Below are positions 60,222-64,000 of a stretch of 64,000 bases of DNA, in pieces. The notes beneath the pieces are model-generated. The model saw only the letters and a program-made list of their open reading frames with translations. It searched no databases and was not told the DNA's origin. Position 1 is the stretch's first letter. The number at the start of each line of letters is the position of its first letter. Source of the DNA: Paraburkholderia panacisoli (GTDB lineage Bacteria > Pseudomonadota > Gammaproteobacteria > Burkholderiales > Burkholderiaceae); NCBI RefSeq assembly GCF_008369935.1, contig NZ_VTUZ01000006.1:186001-250000 (forward strand). Direction: 5' to 3'. The position numbers and the translations under genes are program-made.

Positions 60222-61340
60222 TCACTCGCTCACCGCCACCTGATTCTTCCCATCCCGCTTGGCCCGATACAGGCCCATATCGGCGGCTTCGATCAGCGTC
60301 GTCACCGGCTCGGGCTGCGACGGCACGCGCGTCGCCGCGCCGATGCTGATCGTCACCATGCCGGTCGCGGAACCCGAATGCAGGATCGCCAGGTCCTCGA
60401 TCGCGAGGCGGATTTTTTCCGCCAGCAGCCGCAAGCCGCCCGCCGACGTGCCCGGCACCACCACCGCGAACTCTTCGCCACCGAAGCGCGCGGCGAGATC
60501 CGGCGAGCGTCCCAGGCAGGATTCGACGGTTTGCGCGACGCGCTTGAGCACTTCGTCGCCGGCGACGTGCCCGTAGGTGTCGTTGTAGGCCTTGAAGTTA
60601 TCCACGTCGATCATCAGGAAGCCGATGGCGGTTCTGTCGCGCGTGCCGCGACGCCATTCGGCGGCCAGATACTGATCGAGGTAGCGCCGGTTCGACAAAC
60701 CCGTCAGCCCGTCCGAATGCGTGAGCCGCTGCAATTCGAGGTTGGTCGCGAGCAACTGCTGCTGCGATTGACGCAGCGCCTGGTAAGCCTCGTCGCGCTG
60801 CAGCAGGTTCAGATACGAGCGCGAGTGATAGCGGATTCGCGCGATCAGCTCGATACGGTCCGGCAGCTTCACCAGATAGTCGTTCGCGCCGGCCGCGAAG
60901 GCCGCGCTTTTCACGAGCGGCTCCTCCTTGGTCGACAGCACGATGATCGGAATGTCGCGCGTGGCCGGATTCTGCCGGTATTGCCGCACCAGCGTGAGGC
61001 CGTCCGTACCCGGCATCACGAGGTCCTGAAGGATCACGGTCGCGCGCGTTTCCTCGGCGCACAGCACGGCTTCTTCGGGCGACGCGCAATAGTGGAAGTC
61101 GACGCTCGCTTCGGCGGCCAGCGCCTGGCGGATCGCCTCGGCGATGATCGCCTGGTCGTCGACCAGCAACACCATGATCGGGCACTCCGCCGCGGGCGGA
61201 TTGCCGAGGATGCGCGCTAACGCGTCGTCGATGGCGAGGTTGGACGCGTCTTCCGCGTTCTCCACGAGCGTCTGCGGGTTCGCGTCGTCTTCCGCGAGTC
61301 TCCGCGCGGCGGCGTTCTGATGCGGTTTAGGGGTGTCCAT
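60222..61340 (-). CDS. wspR: diguanylate cyclase response regulator WspR
   Basis: The 372-residue protein makes cyclic-di-GMP when phosphorylated by WspE. The receiver domain (about residues 55-170) has DD in LLVDDQA, phosphoacceptor Asp106 in LQDLVMPG and Lys in YLVKLPDR. The GGDEF domain has FGGEEF as the active site and RSPD five residues upstream as the inhibitory I-site. An N-terminal extension of about 50 residues precedes the receiver. It follows wspF by 57 bp on the same strand, as in the wspABCDEFR operon. Confidence 0.94.
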   Translation of the reverse strand: MDTPKPHQNAAARRLAEDDANPQTLVENAEDASNLAIDDALARILGNPPAAECPIMVLLVDDQAIIAEAIRQALAAEASVDFHYCASPEEAVLCAEETRATVILQDLVMPGTDGLTLVRQYRQNPATRDIPIIVLSTKEEPLVKSAAFAAGANDYLVKLPDRIELIARIRYHSRSYLNLLQRDEAYQALRQSQQQLLATNLELQRLTHSDGLTGLSNRRYLDQYLAAEWRRGTRDRTAIGFLMIDVDNFKAYNDTYGHVAGDEVLKRVAQTVESCLGRSPDLAARFGGEEFAVVVPGTSAGGLRLLAEKIRLAIEDLAILHSGSATGMVTISIGAATRVPSQPEPVTTLIEAADMGLYRAKRDGKNQVAVSE

Positions 61341-61397
61341 GTTGTTCAGCCAGAATGAATGTCAGTGAATCGGGCTCGTCGGTGGCCTGGTGGTGGT

Positions 61398-62414
61398 CTA
61401 TCGGGCGCTGGCCGCCGCTGCCAACGCGGCGGCAATGCGCGGCAACGGCAGGATCGCGGCGGCGGCGTCGAGCGCCGCTGCCGCCTTCGGCATGCCGTAC
61501 ACCGCGCTGCTCGCTTCGTCCTGCGCGATCGTGTGATAGCCCTTGGTGCGCATCGCCTTGAGGCCGATTGCGCCGTCGCGGCCCATGCCGGTCAACAGCA
61601 CACCGATTGCGCGCGCCGGCCAGCGTGCTACCACGCTGTGAAAAAACACGTCGACGGAAGGGCGGTACGGCGTTTCTTCCGGCACCCGCGTGTAGCCGAG
61701 CACCTCGGGCAGCTTCAGATGCAGATGATCGTCGGTGGCGGCGAGCAGCACGACGCCCGCTTGCGGCCGGTCGCCTTCGCGTGCGATACGCACCGGCAAC
61801 GCCGATTGCTGGTTCAGCCAGTCGGCCATGCCGGCCGCGAACGCGGCGTCGACGTGCTGCACGATCACGGTTGCCGCGTTGAAATCCTTCGGCAGCGCGG
61901 CGAGCAGGGTGGCGAGCGCGGCTGGCCCGCCCGCCGACGCGCCGATCGCCACCAACGGCGTATCACGACTGGTCACGCGCGCGATCCCCGCGGCGGCCGC
62001 CGCGCCGGGCGCATGACGTTCCTTGATGAGCGCGCCGATGCGGTCGATCTTCGCGATCAGCATGGCGATGCTCTTGTGCGCGTCGGGGCCGTTCAGCGCC
62101 GGTGTATCGACGGCGTCGAGCGCGCCCGCACCCATCGCTTCGTAGACGCGCCACGCGTTCGCGCCCACGTCGACGGTGACGATCAGGATCGCGCACGGCG
62201 CGCGCGCCATGATGCGGCGCGTGGCTTCGACCCCGTCGACGTTCGGCATCACGAGATCCATCAGTACGATGTCGGGCCGTTGCGCGGCGCAGAAGTCGAC
62301 CGCCTGCTGCCCGTCCTGCGCGACCCACAACACGTCGTAATCGCGGCGCGCCGCGAGCGCGCGCCGCAACGCCTCGACGGCGAGCGGCATGTCGTTGACG
62401 ATTCCGATCTTCAT
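61398..62414 (-). CDS. wspF: chemotaxis-type methylesterase WspF (CheB-like)
   Basis: The 338-residue protein removes methyl groups from the WspA receptor and damps the pathway; its loss elevates cyclic-di-GMP. The receiver domain (1-120) has MKIGIVNDMP and Asp in IVLMDLVMPNVDG. The CheB esterase domain (about 150-338) has the Ser of GASAGGP and the His/Asp region in LLTGMGRDGA. It lies 5 bp after wspE, so the two are co-transcribed. Confidence 0.94.
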   Translation of the reverse strand: MKIGIVNDMPLAVEALRRALAARRDYDVLWVAQDGQQAVDFCAAQRPDIVLMDLVMPNVDGVEATRRIMARAPCAILIVTVDVGANAWRVYEAMGAGALDAVDTPALNGPDAHKSIAMLIAKIDRIGALIKERHAPGAAAAAGIARVTSRDTPLVAIGASAGGPAALATLLAALPKDFNAATVIVQHVDAAFAAGMADWLNQQSALPVRIAREGDRPQAGVVLLAATDDHLHLKLPEVLGYTRVPEETPYRPSVDVFFHSVVARWPARAIGVLLTGMGRDGAIGLKAMRTKGYHTIAQDEASSAVYGMPKAAAALDAAAAILPLPRIAAALAAAASAR

Positions 62415-62419
62415 GAGTT

Positions 62420-64000
62420 TTACCCGTAGGCCTCGCCGATCAAGTCATGCACGGCATCGAGCAGTGCTTCGTCATGGAAACTGCCTTTCGCCAGATAATA
62501 GTCGGCGCCCGCGTCGAGCCCGGCGCGGCGGTCCTCTTCGCGATCCTTGTACGACACGATCATGACCGGCAGCGCGTGCAGCTGCGGATCGCGCTTGATC
62601 AGCGTGACGAGTTCGATGCCGTCCATGCGCGGCATGTCGATGTCGGTGATCACGAGGTCGAAGCGTTCGCCGCGCACCGCGTTCCAGCCGTCCATGCCGT
62701 CGACGGCGATCGTCACGTCGTAACCGCGCGTGGCCAGCAGCTTGCGTTCGAGTTCGCGCACGGTGAGCGAGTCGTCGACCACCAGCACGCGGCGCGCGGA
62801 GCGCTTTGCGCTCAGGGCGCCGCCGGGCTGCGCGTGCTTCAGAGCGCCGCCCGCGACGAGCCGTTCGACCGATCGCAGCCAGTCGTCGACATCGGCGATC
62901 AGCACTGGATCGCCGTTTTCCATCAACGCGCCGGCCGTGATGTTGCGGATCTTGCCCAGGCGCGGGTCGAGCGGCTGCACGACCAGCATCCGCTCGCCGA
63001 GAAAACGGTCGACCACCACGCCGTAGGTCTGCGGGCCGTCGCCGATCACGATCATGCAGATCGCGCCGCTGACATCGGCGGGCGGCGCGGCGTCGAGAAT
63101 CTGGTGCGCGGTAACCACGCCGATGCGCCGGCCCGAGAACGCGATGTGCTGATGGCCTTCGAGCAGTTCGATGTCCGCGCGGCTCACCTGCAAGGTGCGG
63201 TTCACGTGTGCGAGCGGCACCGCGTAGGGCTCGCCCGCGACTTCGATCAGCAGGCTGCGGATCACCGACAGCGTGAGCGGCAACTGCAATTGCACGCGCG
63301 TGCCGAGCCCAGGCTCGTGGGTGATCCGCACCGTGCCGCGCACGCGCTTGACGACGTCGTGCACCGCGTCGAGCCCGACGCCGCGGCCCGACACCTCGGT
63401 GACCTGATCGCGCAGCGAGAAGCCGGGCAGGAACAGGAATTCGAGCAGCTCGGCCTCCGACAGACGCGCGGCCGTCTCCTCGCTCGCCAGCTTCTTGCGC
63501 ACGATCGACGCCCGCAGCGCGGCGAGATCGATGCCCGCGCCGTCGTCGGACACGGTGATCAGCAGCGCGCCGGCCGTGTGACGCGCGTCGAGCGTGAGCG
63601 TGCCTTCTTCCGGCTTGCCGCGCGCGAGCCGCACGGCGGGCGCTTCGATGCCGTGGTCGAGCGCGTTGCGCAGCATGTGGCCGAGCGGCGCTTCGAGCAG
63701 ATCGAGGATGTCGCGGTCCACCTGGGTCGATTCGCCGACCAGTTGCCAGCGCACTTTCTTGCCGAGCGAGCGCGCGACGTCGCGCACCATGCGCGCGAGT
63801 CCGCCGGTGCCGTCGCCGAACGGGCGCATCCGGCATTGCAGCGCGGCGTCGTAAAGCTGTTGCGACAGATGCGTCGAACGGCGATCGAAGCTCTCCAGAT
63901 CGGCGAGACGTTCACCGAGCAGATGCTGCGACTCGGCGGTGAGGCGCCGCAGTTCTTCGAGCGCGGCATGTGCGCGCGGGTCGAGCTTCTGGTCGGCGAG
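62420..64000 (-). CDS. wspE: hybrid CheA-type kinase WspE (C-terminal part)
   Basis: The frame is open to the right edge; 526 residues are present and the N-terminal Hpt and part of the dimerisation domain are missing. The visible parts, in order, are a dimerisation segment (LTAESQHLLGERLADLESFD in parts), the ATPase domain with N-box LRNALDHGIE, G1 DDGAGID and G2 GRGVGLDAV, a CheW-like domain (around residues 230-360 of the fragment), and a receiver domain with VVDDSLTVRELERKL and phosphoacceptor Asp in LVITDIDMPRMDG. This layout is that of WspE, which phosphorylates WspR and WspF. Confidence 0.92.
   Translation of the reverse strand, partial: LADQKLDPRAHAALEELRRLTAESQHLLGERLADLESFDRRSTHLSQQLYDAALQCRMRPFGDGTGGLARMVRDVARSLGKKVRWQLVGESTQVDRDILDLLEAPLGHMLRNALDHGIEAPAVRLARGKPEEGTLTLDARHTAGALLITVSDDGAGIDLAALRASIVRKKLASEETAARLSEAELLEFLFLPGFSLRDQVTEVSGRGVGLDAVHDVVKRVRGTVRITHEPGLGTRVQLQLPLTLSVIRSLLIEVAGEPYAVPLAHVNRTLQVSRADIELLEGHQHIAFSGRRIGVVTAHQILDAAPPADVSGAICMIVIGDGPQTYGVVVDRFLGERMLVVQPLDPRLGKIRNITAGALMENGDPVLIADVDDWLRSVERLVAGGALKHAQPGGALSAKRSARRVLVVDDSLTVRELERKLLATRGYDVTIAVDGMDGWNAVRGERFDLVITDIDMPRMDGIELVTLIKRDPQLHALPVMIVSYKDREEDRRAGLDAGADYYLAKGSFHDEALLDAVHDLIGEAYG

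Noticed and set aside
60598..60606. A DnaA-box-like TTATCCACG in the wspR region
   Set aside because: It is a single 8-of-9 match inside coding sequence with no neighbours, as expected by chance in 64 kb.
1..64000. CRISPR arrays, tRNA or rRNA genes, insertion sequences and prophage
   Set aside because: No regularly spaced direct repeats, no cloverleaf or rRNA-like segments, and no transposase, integrase or phage structural genes were seen on either strand.

Overview
The window is GC-rich, densely coded proteobacterial chromosome. It most resembles Burkholderia/Paraburkholderia (Betaproteobacteria), judging from a type II secretion locus with an inverted short gspC, a Burkholderia-type DUF3717 protein, a phhA/phhB pair under an Lrp-type regulator, a non-phosphorylating L-arabinose cluster and the end of a wspEFR operon. 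This assignment is by family recognition only. I see no insertion sequence, prophage, CRISPR array, rRNA or tRNA. Both ends cut genes: a livF-like gene on the left and wspE on the right.

Layout. 1-5.6 kb: end of a branched-chain-type ABC transporter operon, a GMC oxidoreductase and CoA-acylating methylmalonate-semialdehyde dehydrogenase, with a divergent LysR regulator. 5.9-8.8 kb: CYTH protein, Lrp regulator, phenylalanine hydroxylase and its pterin dehydratase, DUF3717 protein. 8.9-14.8 kb: two-component pair, SET-domain protein, Old Yellow Enzyme, glutamine amidotransferase, MarR regulator with a cysteine-rich tail. 14.9-18.6 kb: a YbdK-type ligase and a cation:proton antiporter, flanked by two related, inverted, DnaA-box-containing intergenic elements. 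18.5-23.5 kb: mnmC, HU, a His-rich CobW GTPase, a lytic transglycosylase. 24-36 kb: the type II secretion locus gspDEF-(gspC reversed)-GHIJKLMN. 36-41.3 kb: an outer-membrane efflux factor, a MarR regulator, a DHA2 exporter, a lipoprotein. 41.5-47 kb: gshA, alkA-ada, a probable small RNA, VOC and YaeQ proteins. 47-55.5 kb: GbpR-like regulator divergent from semialdehyde dehydrogenase, AraFGH transporter and L-arabonate dehydratase. 55.6-60.1 kb: small secreted protein, SpeG, a small membrane protein, HIT protein, GlxA regulator and SDR. 60.2-64 kb: wspR, wspF, wspE.

How genes work together. The gsp genes form one export machine; the prepilin peptidase is absent and must be elsewhere. The arabinose cluster encodes uptake and two steps of the oxidative route to 2-oxoglutarate, but the 1-dehydrogenase, lactonase and KDA dehydratase are not here. 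Ada and AlkA form an adaptive-response operon. WspE/F/R form the output half of a surface-sensing cyclic-di-GMP pathway.

The most unusual signals are non-coding. First, two inverted elements around 14.93-15.17 and 18.26-18.55 kb share paired DnaA boxes with the same spacing, plus many GTWWAC hexamers, and look like an origin or a DnaA-binding locus. Second, a promoter-terminator unit at 45.65-45.75 kb would make an RNA of about 62 nt carrying two UCUCCUCC motifs complementary to Shine-Dalgarno sequences.
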